A DNA stretch of 64,000 nucleotides from Gp13-AA77 sp035949375 (GCA_035949375.1 DASZIG010000067.1:1-64000); one strand, 5' to 3'. Shown: positions 16,330 to 25,422, counted from the first letter of the stretch. Notes: a model not told the origin generated them from the letters alone. Numbers and translations are program-made.

Positions 16330-17166
16330 TCACTCAACCGACCGCACACCGCGACTGACGCGGGCCAACCCTCGGAACGCCATGATCGCGAGGCCGGTGA
16401 ATATAGCCGCCTGCGCCACGTGGACCCAGAACCAGGCGTCGGCGCCGCTATCCCAGATCAGCCGCCGCGCGGCGTCGCGGGGCCAAACGAAGATGAAGAA
16501 GGTCAAATCCCCCAGGATGTGAACCGGGAGGCTGGCCAGGATCGAGTTGGCAAGCCGGGCGATCGTGCCGAAGGTGACGCCGGCCAGATAGAACACCAGG
16601 AGCTTCGGCCAGTAGAGACCCTGGTTCGTGTGCGCCAGCATGAAGAAGAATGACGCGAGCCCCACGGCCACCGGGGCGCGGAACTCCCGCTCCAGCCTTA
16701 CCTGGCAGTAACCGCGGAATCCGGCCTCCTCGGTTACAGGGGAAACGAGCGCCCCCATCGCGATGATCAGCGCCACGGTCAGCAAGGGGTATTTGGAATA
16801 GTCCGAAAAAAGGTCGGGGCGCATCTTCACGAGCTGAAACAGGGCAGTCCAATAGCCGGCCAAAGCCGCAATCGCGAGGACGCCGGCAGCGAGCGACCAT
16901 GCCATCACGGGGCCCGATACCGGATTGGCCCGCCGCGAACGGCGTCGCGACTCCGAGGTACTGCGCGGCCATCCTGCGCCTCCGAGATAGCGCCACATCA
17001 GCCAGAGAAACAGGGCCATGGGCGCGACCGACCAAGGCACCGCCGCGCTGGTTCTGAGATTAAAAGTGAGGAGCGCTCCCCAGACGATGGAGCCGGCGAG
17101 CGTGATGAGCAGGCCGAGCACGCCAGCCCAGATTACCCGGAGCGTCCGGTTAAGCGCAGTCTGCAT
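16330..17166 (-). CDS. CPBP-family intramembrane metalloprotease
   Basis: A polytopic membrane protein of 278 residues when read from the ATG at 17166, chosen because the preceding 32 codons are not membrane-like and GGAACGG precedes it. The CPBP/Abi signature motifs are present: TEEAGFRGY (EExxxR), then LAHTNQG and LPVHILGD, each supplying a conserved His. These proteins are related to Rce1 prenyl-protein proteases; bacterial members have varied, mostly unknown targets. The gene follows the neighbouring genes in direction, with gaps of 60-100 bp. Confidence 0.8.
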   Translation of the reverse strand: MQTALNRTLRVIWAGVLGLLITLAGSIVWGALLTFNLRTSAAVPWSVAPMALFLWLMWRYLGGAGWPRSTSESRRRSRRANPVSGPVMAWSLAAGVLAIAALAGYWTALFQLVKMRPDLFSDYSKYPLLTVALIIAMGALVSPVTEEAGFRGYCQVRLEREFRAPVAVGLASFFFMLAHTNQGLYWPKLLVFYLAGVTFGTIARLANSILASLPVHILGDLTFFIFVWPRDAARRLIWDSGADAWFWVHVAQAAIFTGLAIMAFRGLARVSRGVRSVE

Positions 17167-17267
17167 CGCCGTTCCAGCCGGCGGGATCACACCTTGAGGT
17201 CGCGACACTCGAGACTGCGCTCCGCCGGGAGCCTGAAGTTCCCGCCGCAGTGAAAACCCCAATGCAC

Positions 17268-18821
17268 TCAGATCCGATAGGCGCTGCGATACGGCGGATC
17301 GACGTAGCCGTTGAGCTTGTCAGAATTGGTCACCCGCATGGCTGCGGTGTCCCATTCGATGAGCTGGCCCGGAAAGTGTTGGGCGATACAGCCTAGCAGG
17401 AAGGCTTCCGTTACCGGGCTTTGCGATTCGAAGTTGGCAAGCGGGGCCGGACCTCCTTTGCAGGCGGCCACCCACTGGTCGATCGCAGGATCCGTCCGGC
17501 CTTCGCCGCGCGGCTGCCGGGGCGGCGCCTGGTACTTGGGCGACTCCGGATACACTCGCGGATTGTTGCCGTTGAAGCCCCCGAGCAGAATGCCCTTATC
17601 GCCCACGTACATGATGCCTTCGCCCTCCTCGCCGCCTTCGAACAATCTTTGATCCCGCTCGTTCAACCCCGCCGGGCGTGGCGGTCGCAGGCCGCCGTCG
17701 TACCATGACATGCGCACCGCGGGCCGGGGGCCGTTGGCCGGGAAATTCAGGTTGACGATCGACGCCTTAGGGTACGTCTCATCCCACGATTCGCTCGAAC
17801 TCGCTTCCACCGTTGTGGGCGGGGTGAGGTTCAGGATTTTGAACACGCCGGCAAAGCTATAGCAGCCCATGTCGCCAAAGGAGCCGTCGCCGAAGTCGTA
17901 CCAGCCGCGCCAGACGAAGGGCAGATACGCTTTGTTGAAGGGCCGCTCGGGCGCCGGTCCGAGCCACATATCCCAGTCGAGTCCTTCCGGAACCGGATCC
18001 TCCTCTTTCGGCCGCCCGACCCCTTGCGCCCAGAAAGGACGGCTCGACCAGTTGTGGACCTCGCGTACCGTGCCGATGGCGCCGTCAGCCAGCCACTCGG
18101 AAATCAGCCGGGTGACGTCGGTGGACGGATTGTTGACGGGCAGCGAGGCTACGACGTTCATCTCGTGAGCCATCTCGGCCACGCGGCGTGCATCGCCGAT
18201 GCTGTGCGTCATCGGCTTCTGACACAGAACGTGCTTGTGCTTACGCATGGCCGCCATTGAGATTGCGGCGTGCCAGTGATCGGGCGTGGCAACATAAACG
18301 GCGTCAAGATCGTGTTCTTTGTCGAGCAGTTCACGAAAATCGCTGTAGGCCGTGCAGCCCTTGTAGGAACCGGAGGCGGTGCCTTTGCGGGAACCGTAGT
18401 AGGCTTCCACCAACCGTTTCGCGGGGTCACGTCCACCCATGCCGAGGCTGGTCGAGAACTCATGGGTAAGCTGCACGCGGCCCGGCGAAGCCAGATCTTC
18501 GCCCCAGTTTTCATAACCGGGCCCGAGCAGTTGCCGCGCCGACTTCAGCAGGTCGTTGTCGCCATATTCGGCGTAGTTCTTGGAAAACTTATTGCAGTCA
18601 CAGACCGCGACCACTTGAACGTCGGCATGAGCCAGCAGTTCCATCGTGACCGCCTGCCCCTGGCGTCCCATGCCGATCGAAGCCACGGCGACGCGATCGC
18701 TTGGCGGAGTATAGCCGCGGCCGAGGACGTGGCGCGGCACGATCATGAAAGACGCAGCCGCTCCGGCTGTGGCGCCCACAAACTCACGCCGCGTCAACAT
18801 ATGCGTGTTCTTACTATTCAT
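17268..18821 (-). CDS. Gfo/Idh/MocA oxidoreductase with twin-arginine signal
   Basis: The ATG at 18821 follows AAGGAGACC and starts a 517-residue protein with a twin-arginine signal (TRREFVGATAGAAASFMI). The NAD(P)-binding Rossmann fold comes next (VASIGMGRQGQAV), then the family's CQKPMTHSIGDA active-site lysine segment, and a C-terminal substrate domain with NLTPPTTVEASS. Members of this exported group oxidise or epimerise sugars and related polyols. The upstream frame stays open through a degraded PIN-toxin gene to 19247, but that extension is a different gene and not part of this protein. The start overlaps the original end of the toxin frame. Confidence 0.87.
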   Translation of the reverse strand: MNSKNTHMLTRREFVGATAGAAASFMIVPRHVLGRGYTPPSDRVAVASIGMGRQGQAVTMELLAHADVQVVAVCDCNKFSKNYAEYGDNDLLKSARQLLGPGYENWGEDLASPGRVQLTHEFSTSLGMGGRDPAKRLVEAYYGSRKGTASGSYKGCTAYSDFRELLDKEHDLDAVYVATPDHWHAAISMAAMRKHKHVLCQKPMTHSIGDARRVAEMAHEMNVVASLPVNNPSTDVTRLISEWLADGAIGTVREVHNWSSRPFWAQGVGRPKEEDPVPEGLDWDMWLGPAPERPFNKAYLPFVWRGWYDFGDGSFGDMGCYSFAGVFKILNLTPPTTVEASSSESWDETYPKASIVNLNFPANGPRPAVRMSWYDGGLRPPRPAGLNERDQRLFEGGEEGEGIMYVGDKGILLGGFNGNNPRVYPESPKYQAPPRQPRGEGRTDPAIDQWVAACKGGPAPLANFESQSPVTEAFLLGCIAQHFPGQLIEWDTAAMRVTNSDKLNGYVDPPYRSAYRI

Positions 18822-19276
18822 TGCGGTCTCCTTGGGGATCATCTTCCCTCCGTGGGGCGGAGCCAGGATTGAAAAGCGCGACGAATTTCCGCGCGGAAAT
18901 AATCTGCGTCGCCTTGTGGCGACGGAGCACACAAGGAACCCGCTCTTGTCGCCGGTCACGAGATAGTCGGCATGGCCCGCCTCGCACATGGCCAGCAGAA
19001 AATCGTCCATGGGATCGGGAGACCGTACCACGGGCGGCAGCACGCCCACGTCCTCGGCGAACCTCTTGATCTGCTTGACCAGGCGGCCGGCCTTGTGTGG
19101 CCGGATGCGTTCGGACACGCGAGGCTTTTGCAGCGTGGAGCGCAGCTCGTCGACATGCGCTGCGCAGGTCAGGAGCATAAACTTTCCATCCAGCCAGGTT
19201 CTGATGATGGCGGCGGGCTTGCCGGTCGGAGCGATGAGTGCGGACACGATGTATTGATATCGATCACCACGCGCAT
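18814..19276 (-). pseudogene. PIN-domain toxin, apparently broken by two frameshifts
   Basis: The ATG at 19276 overlaps the antitoxin stop as TGATG and encodes MRVVIDINT, the first PIN aspartate. Then the frame is lost at about 19255. The body continues in another frame as IVSALIAPTGKPAAIIRTWLDG and runs on to DDFLLAMCEAGHADYLVTGD. At about 18925 it changes frame again and ends as RRHKATQIISARKFVALF, with a stop at 18814. Together the three pieces make a complete PIN ribonuclease of about 150 residues of the type encoded with RHH antitoxins. Two independent shifts suggest inactivation; sequencing or assembly error is the alternative. Confidence 0.75.
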
Positions 19277-19548
19277 CAGGCTTTGTCGGGCTTCCGTTTG
19301 GCGCGGCGTTCCGCGCGGACCTCGCTGACGGCTTCGTCGACGAGGCGTTGGACTTCTTCCGGATCGGCGTCGGCGTTGCGCCGCCAGATGTCCTGGATGG
19401 TGCGCTGGAGCACGCGCCAGCGGACGGCTTCCTCGATGAATTTCGAGAGATCGCCCTTTTTCATACCTTGCGAGCCCAGGAAGGTGCGCAAGGTCAGATC
19501 GGTGTCTTTGGAGACCTTGATGTTCCAGCGGACGGCTTCTTCTTCCAT
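19276..19548 (-). CDS. Ribbon-helix-helix antitoxin of a PIN toxin pair
   Basis: This 90-residue protein has a short N-terminal strand-helix-helix (VRWNIKVSKDTDLTLRTFLGSQGMKKGDLSKFIEEAVRWRV) like CopG/ParD regulators. A helical, highly charged tail follows (ADPEEVQRLVDEAVSEVRAE), suited to wrapping a toxin. Its stop codon overlaps the ATG of the PIN gene by one base, the arrangement of a type II toxin-antitoxin operon. The antitoxin is intact while the toxin frame is broken. Confidence 0.78.
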   Translation of the reverse strand: MEEEAVRWNIKVSKDTDLTLRTFLGSQGMKKGDLSKFIEEAVRWRVLQRTIQDIWRRNADADPEEVQRLVDEAVSEVRAERRAKRKPDKA

Positions 19549-19694
19549 TTTGAAACCTATACACTCAAGCTGATAAATGCCCTAACTCTATATACGCATT
19601 GTAGGCCGGATTCCGGCTGGTGGACAACCTGCAGGCTGGATTTTGGAAGGCCGTCGCGCCGCTCGGCGGATCTCCAGAAGCCCGTCCTTGGGCC

Positions 19695-21128
19695 TCAAAG
19701 GGTATCGCCCAACCGCCGGATCCCCTCTTGAATTTTCTGCTCGTTCAACCTCGAGTAGCCGAGCATCAGCCCCGTGCGCGAGGGCCGTGTCAGGAAGTAT
19801 CGGGATATTCCGTAAATGCCGACTCCTCGCGAGGCCGCCCGGTTTACGGCGGCCTCTTCCGATATGCGCGCGCGCGGCCACAGCACGACGTGAGTGCCGG
19901 AGCCGTCGCCGGTCACCTCGACGCGGCCGCCCAGATACTTGTCAATGGCCTCGAGCAGGGCCTGGCGGCGTCCGGTATTTCGGCGGCGAACGCGCCGCAA
20001 ATGGCGCTCGTACATTCCGCTGGAAATGAACTCCGCGAGCGTTTCCTGCTCGAGCGTGGCCGTATGCCGGTCACAGAGCCATTTGGCCGACGTGAACGCC
20101 GCAACGAGGGACTTGGGCGCGATCAAGTAACCGATGCGGAGCGCCGAAAAAATCGTGCGTGAGAACGTTCCGACGTAGATGACGCGTCCTTCAGTGTCGA
20201 GGCCCTGCAGAGACTCGAGCGGTTGTCCTTCGTAACGGAACTCGCCGTCGTAGTCGTCCTCCACCACCACCGCCCTCCTGCGCCTGGCCCAATCGAGCAG
20301 CGCCAGGCGGCGGGCGAGCGGAAGAATTGCACCGGTCGGGAACTGGTGCGACGGCGTCACCAGGGCCAGGCGGGCATCCTTCGGGAGTTTGCCCGGATTC
20401 AAGCCGTCGCGATCGACCGGCACCGGCTTCAGTCGCGCCCCCGCGGTGCGAAAGATCTCCCTTGCGCCTTGATACTGCGGATCCTCGATGGCGACGGGAT
20501 CACCGCGCTCGATCAATACGCGCGCGACCAGATCCAAAGCCTGCTGGGAGCCGTTAACGACAATCACTTGCGACGGGTCACAGACGACCGCGCGAGACCG
20601 GCGCAGGTGGATCAAAATGGCCTCGCGCAGCGCAAAGCTCCCGGCCGCCACGCCATAGTCAAGCTCGCGAATGGGGGCTTTCCGCGCATGCCGCAACAGA
20701 ATGCGGCGCCACATCTCGTACGGAAAGATCTCGACGTCGCCGCGGCCTCCGTAAGCAAAATCGTAGCGGAGTGGAATCGAGCGCCGGCCCGGAAAATCCA
20801 CGCTGGCCGCTACAGCCTCCGCTGCAGACCCATAGCGCGACAGGCGGAGCCTCGCTGAGTTTTCTGGTCTCTTGGGTCGACCGCCCAATCCTTCGGGGAC
20901 ATAAGTTCCTGAGCCGCGGCGGCCGGCGGCGAAACCCTCCGCCACCAATTCATCGTAAGCGAGCAGCACAACCGTCCTCGAAACCCCCAGGGCCTCAGCC
21001 ATATCTCGCGTCGATGGAAGCCGGTCACGCGCACGGAAAGTGCCCGAGAGGATCGCCTGCCGCAATCCGCGGTAGATTTGCCGGGAGAGCGGTTCGCCGT
21101 GCTTCGAGAGTGGTATCACGAATTGCAT
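19695..21128 (-). CDS. MocR/PdxR-type regulator (GntR helix-turn-helix plus aminotransferase-like domain)
   Basis: Residues 1-75 form a GntR winged helix (LSRQIYRGLRQAILSGTFRARDRLPSTRDMAEALGVSR). Residues about 110-477 form a fold-type I PLP aminotransferase-like effector domain (VIVNGSQQALDLVARVL, AIEDPQYQG, VEDDYDGEFRYEG). The family's PLP-binding lysine is expected in a (G)TFSK segment, but here it reads GTFSRTIFSALRIGY with Arg324. Schiff-base formation with PLP may therefore be lost or changed. Such regulators often control an adjacent divergent gene, here the secreted protein at 21249. Length (477) is normal. Confidence 0.9.
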   Translation of the reverse strand: MQFVIPLSKHGEPLSRQIYRGLRQAILSGTFRARDRLPSTRDMAEALGVSRTVVLLAYDELVAEGFAAGRRGSGTYVPEGLGGRPKRPENSARLRLSRYGSAAEAVAASVDFPGRRSIPLRYDFAYGGRGDVEIFPYEMWRRILLRHARKAPIRELDYGVAAGSFALREAILIHLRRSRAVVCDPSQVIVVNGSQQALDLVARVLIERGDPVAIEDPQYQGAREIFRTAGARLKPVPVDRDGLNPGKLPKDARLALVTPSHQFPTGAILPLARRLALLDWARRRRAVVVEDDYDGEFRYEGQPLESLQGLDTEGRVIYVGTFSRTIFSALRIGYLIAPKSLVAAFTSAKWLCDRHTATLEQETLAEFISSGMYERHLRRVRRRNTGRRQALLEAIDKYLGGRVEVTGDGSGTHVVLWPRARISEEAAVNRAASRGVGIYGISRYFLTRPSRTGLMLGYSRLNEQKIQEGIRRLGDTL

Positions 21129-21248
21129 AGAAAGTGGACCTCTGAGAATACACCTGCTCCGGTCATGCTCAAAGGTGCCGGCCGCACCACGACTCTTCGC
21201 GGGCTCGAATCGCAGCGAGGCAAGCCGGCAAAGAACGGAGACCGTACC

Positions 21249-21869
21249 ATGCGTTCACTGAAACATGCCCAAAACTGCTGCCTCGCGGGTGCCCTGATCT
21301 TCGTGTGGTGCTCGACTGCGGGAGCAGCTCAGGCGAATCCAGACCCGGCGAACACGGATTCTCGACAGGTCGGCGTGCAAAGCGATGGTCAACACGATTT
21401 TGACTTCGAGTTCGGCACCTGGAAAACCCACCTTTCGCGTCTCGATCATCCCTTAACCGGTTCCACGAGCTGGATCAGCCTTGAGGGTGTCACCGTCGTC
21501 AGAAAGGTTTGGGATGGCCGCGCCAATCTGGCGGAGCTCGAGGCCGATGGTCCCGCCGGCCACCTCGAAGTTCTGTCCCTGCGTTTATACAATCCCGAGT
21601 CCCGCCAGTGGAGTCTCAACGCCGCGAATAGCCGCGGTGGCGCCTTGGGCGAGCCCACGATCGGCGAGTTCAAGAATGGGCGCGGCGAGTTCTTCGATCG
21701 GGAAACATTCAATGGCAGGACCATTCTGGTTCGAAATGTATGGTCGGCGATCACTCCGAACTCCTGCCGCTTTGAGCAATCGTTCTCGGATGATGGGGGC
21801 AAAACGTGGGAAGTGAACTGGATCGCGATCGACACACGCTTGAAAGATGCATCTGATGAAGAGCGCTGA
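21249..21869 (+). CDS. Secreted protein of unknown function (DUF1579-like)
   Basis: The ATG at 21249 follows GGAGACC. A signal peptide ends near AGAAQA (about residue 28), leaving a mature domain with HDFDFEFGTWKTHLSRLDHPL, then NAANSRGGALGEPTIGEFKNGRGEF and a C-terminal WNWIAIDTRL-like end. This pattern resembles small beta-barrel, DUF1579-type proteins. It is divergent from the MocR gene (120 bp between starts), so regulation by that protein is possible. It is followed after 64 bp by an NTF2-like secreted protein. Confidence 0.65.
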   Translation: MRSLKHAQNCCLAGALIFVWCSTAGAAQANPDPANTDSRQVGVQSDGQHDFDFEFGTWKTHLSRLDHPLTGSTSWISLEGVTVVRKVWDGRANLAELEADGPAGHLEVLSLRLYNPESRQWSLNAANSRGGALGEPTIGEFKNGRGEFFDRETFNGRTILVRNVWSAITPNSCRFEQSFSDDGGKTWEVNWIAIDTRLKDASDEER

Positions 21870-21933
21870 ACTCGCGGCCGGGGCGGTGACCACCGGCTCG
21901 TTGTTCGAGCGAAATCCAACAAGGAGAATCGGC

Positions 21934-22479
21934 ATGAAAAAAAGCCTTTTTGTTCGAGCAACCTCACTTGCGCGCGGCACGGATGCGAGAACCGCGGCCG
22001 GCGCTCATTTCCCGCATCTCTGGTTGCTTCTGGCGACGGGAATGGTGGTTAGCTTCATCGCGGCAACGACGGTTCCGGGCGCAAGGGCGTCCTCAACCGA
22101 TGACGGCAAACTCGTCGCCGCGCTGGACACGCAATACCAGGCAGCCGTGAAGATAAACGATGCGGCCACGATGGCCCGCATTCTGGCGGACGATTTCGTA
22201 CTGGTGACGGGCTCCGGCAAGACTTTCAACAAGGCGGACATGCTCGAAGACGCGAAGGGCGCGCAATCGACCTACGAACACAACGACGAAGCGTTCCAAA
22301 CGGTTCGCGTCTGGGGCGACACCGCCGTGGTCACGGCACGGCTCTGGGAAAAGGGCACGACCAATGGCAAGCCGTTCGATCGCAAATTCTGGTTCAGTGA
22401 CACATACGTACGCACGCCAGCGGGATGGACATATGTGTTCGGCCAATCTTCGCTGGTGTTGCCGACGAGCACTCAGTGA
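21934..22479 (+). CDS. Secreted NTF2-like (DUF4440) protein
   Basis: The ATG at 21934 is preceded by AAGGAG. This 181-residue protein has an N-terminal signal/anchor (about residues 25-50) and an NTF2-like cone domain (about 55-175). The sequence LDTQYQAAVKINDAATMARILADDFVLVTGSGK, then VWGDTAVVTARLWEKG, is characteristic of SnoaL/DUF4440 members. Most such proteins bind a small ligand or are uncharacterised enzymes. Same direction as, and close behind, the DUF1579-like gene. Confidence 0.78.
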   Translation: MKKSLFVRATSLARGTDARTAAGAHFPHLWLLLATGMVVSFIAATTVPGARASSTDDGKLVAALDTQYQAAVKINDAATMARILADDFVLVTGSGKTFNKADMLEDAKGAQSTYEHNDEAFQTVRVWGDTAVVTARLWEKGTTNGKPFDRKFWFSDTYVRTPAGWTYVFGQSSLVLPTSTQ

Positions 22480-22574
22480 GGCAATGAGATTGCGGCCCGC
22501 GCGGGCGTTTCCCGTCCTTGTCTATGCGACGCGATCAGTAATCAGCCGCTCAAAATGCGGGCGGAGAACTGCAA

Positions 22575-22892
22575 ATGATCATCGAGATGCGCACTTACAA
22601 AACCAAGCCTGGAATGCGAGCAAAGTTCCTTGAGGTGTTCCGGTCCAGGTCGATTCCGGCGCACACCGAAATCGGGATGAAGATATTAGGTCCGTTTCTC
22701 TCCGTGGAAGACCCCGACACATTCTTCTTCATGCGCGGTTTTCCTGACCTCCCTTCGCGTGAGCCCATGAAGGCGAAGTTTTACGAAGGCGAGCTTTGGA
22801 AAAGCGAAGTCGAGAACGTGCTGATGCCGATGCTGGAAAAGTACGAAGCCGTCGTCGTGGAAGACCCCGACCACCTCGTTCAATGGCAGTAA
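22575..22892 (+). CDS. NIPSNAP-family protein
   Basis: This 105-residue alpha/beta-barrel dimer family member starts MIIEMRTYKTKPGMRAKF, followed by GPFLSVEDPDTFFFMRGFPDLPSRE, which matches NIPSNAP-type proteins. It is cytoplasmic, with no signal peptide. The GGAGAACTGCAA before the ATG gives a good ribosome site. The biochemical role is unknown for most bacterial members. It may be the last gene of the small plus-strand group starting at 21249. Confidence 0.8.
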   Translation: MIIEMRTYKTKPGMRAKFLEVFRSRSIPAHTEIGMKILGPFLSVEDPDTFFFMRGFPDLPSREPMKAKFYEGELWKSEVENVLMPMLEKYEAVVVEDPDHLVQWQ

Positions 22893-23248
22893 ATGCGAAG
22901 GGGTCCGGCCGGTTTGTTGAAGCAGCGCCTCCATCTCCTGGAACGCTGAAAGCCGCCGAAACTGGGCTCTGTTAACCCGCCCTGCACCTCACGCAGAAAT
23001 TCGATGAAAAGGTCAGCCCGCTACGCAGCCCGTTCGCCCTCGGGTTCACGGCCGGGCTACGTCATTTCTCCCCTGACGGCCTTCGCAGATCTCCTCTGAA
23101 AACCAGACTTCATCCACGGCTTGTGACGTGGGACTGACGTTCCCTTCGTTCTGCCAGAGCCTTCAAGAAACACGCGCATTTCGCGTGTATAGTGTATAGT
23201 TCTGGCGGTGATTTTCATCCGCAAAGGACTCACAGAGGATCTCATCGT
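22893..23248. other. Intergenic region ahead of the OPT transporter gene
   Basis: No gene is supported. The last 90 bp contain a perfect inverted repeat and two TATAGT boxes, listed separately. A long minus-strand open frame covering this stretch and the first kilobase of the transporter gene has Arg/His/Gly-rich composition and is an antisense artefact. Confidence 0.5.
23169..23200 (+). promoter_or_regulatory. Inverted repeat overlapping possible -10 boxes
   Basis: ACACGCG (23170-23176) and CGCGTGT (23182-23188) are exact complements separated by 5 bp. The right arm runs directly into TATAGT (23188-23193), and a second TATAGT follows at 23195-23200, about 50 bp before the transporter ATG. 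The arrangement suits an operator over a promoter. No good -35 hexamer is seen. Confidence 0.4.
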
Positions 23249-25306
23249 ATGAGCAGTCAAGTGATCGAAAAAACCCCAGCACGCGGGAAGCACACGCCCT
23301 ACGTCCCCGAGACTATGGAGATGAAGGAGTTCACCCTCCGCGCCCTGATCATCGGCCTGGTCATGACCGCGATCCTCGGCTCGGCCAACGCCTATCTGGG
23401 CCTGAAGGCCGGAATGACGATCGCGGCCACCTATCCCGCCGCCGTGATCGGCATGGCACTGCTGCGGCTCATGAAGGGATCGCTGCTCGAAGAGAACATC
23501 GCCCGGACGGTGGGCTCGATCGGTGAGTCGGTTGCGGCGGGCGCAGTTTTCACCATTCCGGCCTTTGTCATGGCCGGGCTGTGGCCGGGTCTGACCAGCG
23601 ACAAGTACTGGAACTCGGTGGCACTGATGGTGATCGGCGGGACGCTCGGCATTCTTTTCGTCACGCTCCTGCGGCGCGTGATGGTGGAAGACCCTGACCT
23701 TCCGTTCCCTGAGTCCGTGGCCGCCTCCGAAATCCACAAGGCCGGCCAGCAGGGCGCGAAAGCGGCCAAAATCCTGTTCGCCAATATGGGATTTGGCGGG
23801 CTGATGTACTTGCTCGGCGCCGTAAACGTTTTCCGGGCGAGCAACACCTTTCCCGTCGGCATCAGCGCCGTGGGCAAGCGGCTGCTGCTGCGCACCAGCA
23901 CGAATCCGAACGTTGCCACCACCCTGACCGGCGGCGCGACGATCTTCACCGCGCCGGACATCAGCCCGGCATACCTCGGAGTAGGCTACATCATCGGACC
24001 CAGACTCGCGGCCCTCAATTTCGCCGGCGGGGTGCTCGCCTGGGGCCTGCTGGTGCCCCTGCTGACCTTCGCCCTCGGGCCTTCGATTCAGGCTTCGCAG
24101 CCTGCCGGGCATCAGCTCTCCTGGACGTTGCTGGCAAGCGCCATCTATTTCTCGATCGTGCGGCCCATCGCGGTCGGAGGGATGATGGTCGGCGCCACCT
24201 ATACCTTGTTCAAAATGCGCAAGCAGCTCGCCGCCGGCATGGCGCGGGCCGTCTCCGACCTCAAGAAATCGGCCGCCGCGCACGCCGCCAGCACCCGCAC
24301 CGAGCGCGATTTGAATGCCAAGGTGATCTTTGCGGGCGTGGGGGCGGTGCTCGTGGCCATGTTCGCGCTGTATTACCTCTTCATCAGAAGCGCGGGGAAT
24401 CTCACGAACTCGAAAGTGATCACGGGCGCGGTGATCGCGGCCCTGGTGATGATCGTCCTTGGGTTTTTCTTCGCCGCAGTCTCCGGCAACCTGGTCGGTA
24501 TGATCGGGTCATCGAACAATCCGGTTTCGGGGCTGACGCTTTGCACCCTCGTGATCGCGGCCCTGCTGATGGTGGCGCTCGGCGTCTCGGGCACGGGCGG
24601 GGTGGCGGCGGTGCTCGGCGTGGCGGCGGTGATCTGCGTGTCTTCGGCGGTGGCCGGCGAGATGTTGCAGGACCTCAAGGTCGGGCACATTCTCGGCGGC
24701 ACTCCGGCCAAGATGCAGGTGGGCGACCTCTGCGGCATCGTGGTGGCGTCGCTCGTGCTCTTTTTCCCGCTGGCGGTGCTCGACAAGGCCTACCACTTCG
24801 GCAGTCCCTCGTTGCCCGCGCCCCAGGCTGGACTGATGGCGCTGCTCGCGAAGGGCATCGTCGGTGGCGACATGGCGTGGCCCCTGGTGATCGTCGGGGT
24901 CCTGCTGGGCATCGCCATGATCCTGATTGAGGTGCGGAGCGTGATGCTCTTTTCGGTGGGCATGTATCTGCCGCTCGGAACCACTTTCGCCATTTTCTGC
25001 GGTGGCGTGATCCGCTGGGTCACGGACAAGCTCAGGGATCGGCGGGGCCTCAACGAAGCGCAGAAGGCGCGCGTGGACAATGCGGGCGTGCTGACAGCCT
25101 CGGGCCTGATCGCCGGGGAGGCGCTTTGCGGCCTGGTCATCGCCGGACTGGTAGGGTCGGGCCACGACGTGACGCTGGTCAAGTGGGCACCGCCGTTTCT
25201 GGCGGCGCTGGTGGCGCTAGCCGTTTTGATCACCGTGATGGTCCGGGTGCCGCTCGCGAACGCGGGTCGCCCCGATGAACCGGCGCCGCCGACGGCGATC
25301 ATGTAG
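23249..25306 (+). CDS. OPT-family oligopeptide/metal-chelate transporter
   Basis: A polytopic inner-membrane protein of 685 residues with about 14-16 hydrophobic helices. The N-terminal LLGLKAGMTI-like sequence (NAYLGLKAGMTIAATYPAAVIGM), the GESVAAGAVFTIPAF segment and the NNPVSGLT loop are typical of bacterial OPT transporters. These import oligopeptides or siderophore-like metal complexes by proton coupling. The ATG at 23249 (AGAGGAT upstream) gives the usual MxxQ...PYVPE N-terminus. It stands alone, with an inverted repeat over its likely promoter. Confidence 0.92.
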   Translation: MSSQVIEKTPARGKHTPYVPETMEMKEFTLRALIIGLVMTAILGSANAYLGLKAGMTIAATYPAAVIGMALLRLMKGSLLEENIARTVGSIGESVAAGAVFTIPAFVMAGLWPGLTSDKYWNSVALMVIGGTLGILFVTLLRRVMVEDPDLPFPESVAASEIHKAGQQGAKAAKILFANMGFGGLMYLLGAVNVFRASNTFPVGISAVGKRLLLRTSTNPNVATTLTGGATIFTAPDISPAYLGVGYIIGPRLAALNFAGGVLAWGLLVPLLTFALGPSIQASQPAGHQLSWTLLASAIYFSIVRPIAVGGMMVGATYTLFKMRKQLAAGMARAVSDLKKSAAAHAASTRTERDLNAKVIFAGVGAVLVAMFALYYLFIRSAGNLTNSKVITGAVIAALVMIVLGFFFAAVSGNLVGMIGSSNNPVSGLTLCTLVIAALLMVALGVSGTGGVAAVLGVAAVICVSSAVAGEMLQDLKVGHILGGTPAKMQVGDLCGIVVASLVLFFPLAVLDKAYHFGSPSLPAPQAGLMALLAKGIVGGDMAWPLVIVGVLLGIAMILIEVRSVMLFSVGMYLPLGTTFAIFCGGVIRWVTDKLRDRRGLNEAQKARVDNAGVLTASGLIAGEALCGLVIAGLVGSGHDVTLVKWAPPFLAALVALAVLITVMVRVPLANAGRPDEPAPPTAIM

Positions 25307-25422
25307 AACAGTGGCGAGTGGCGAGCGTGGGGAAACCAAGTGCCCAATTAAGTGGCGCCGCTCCGGTAGAGCGCTAAAATGGCAATCGTGTGGAATCGAA
25401 CGGGAGCGGCGTTGATCCCCGC

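Noticed and set aside
14299..16653. 784-codon plus-strand open frame
   Set aside because: Antisense to the M13 peptidase gene, an artefact of high GC third positions.
17268..19247. Single 659-residue PIN-Gfo/Idh/MocA fusion protein
   Set aside because: A twin-arginine signal and ribosome site lie at 18821, and the upstream part is a frameshifted toxin gene in accidental frame.
19588..19694. Possible interspersed repeat around GCCGGA/TCCGGC
   Set aside because: Only one copy in the window and a 6-bp stem; not enough to call a repeat.
23057..24283. 408-codon minus-strand open frame
   Set aside because: Antisense to the OPT transporter gene and its leader; Arg/His/Gly-rich with no family.
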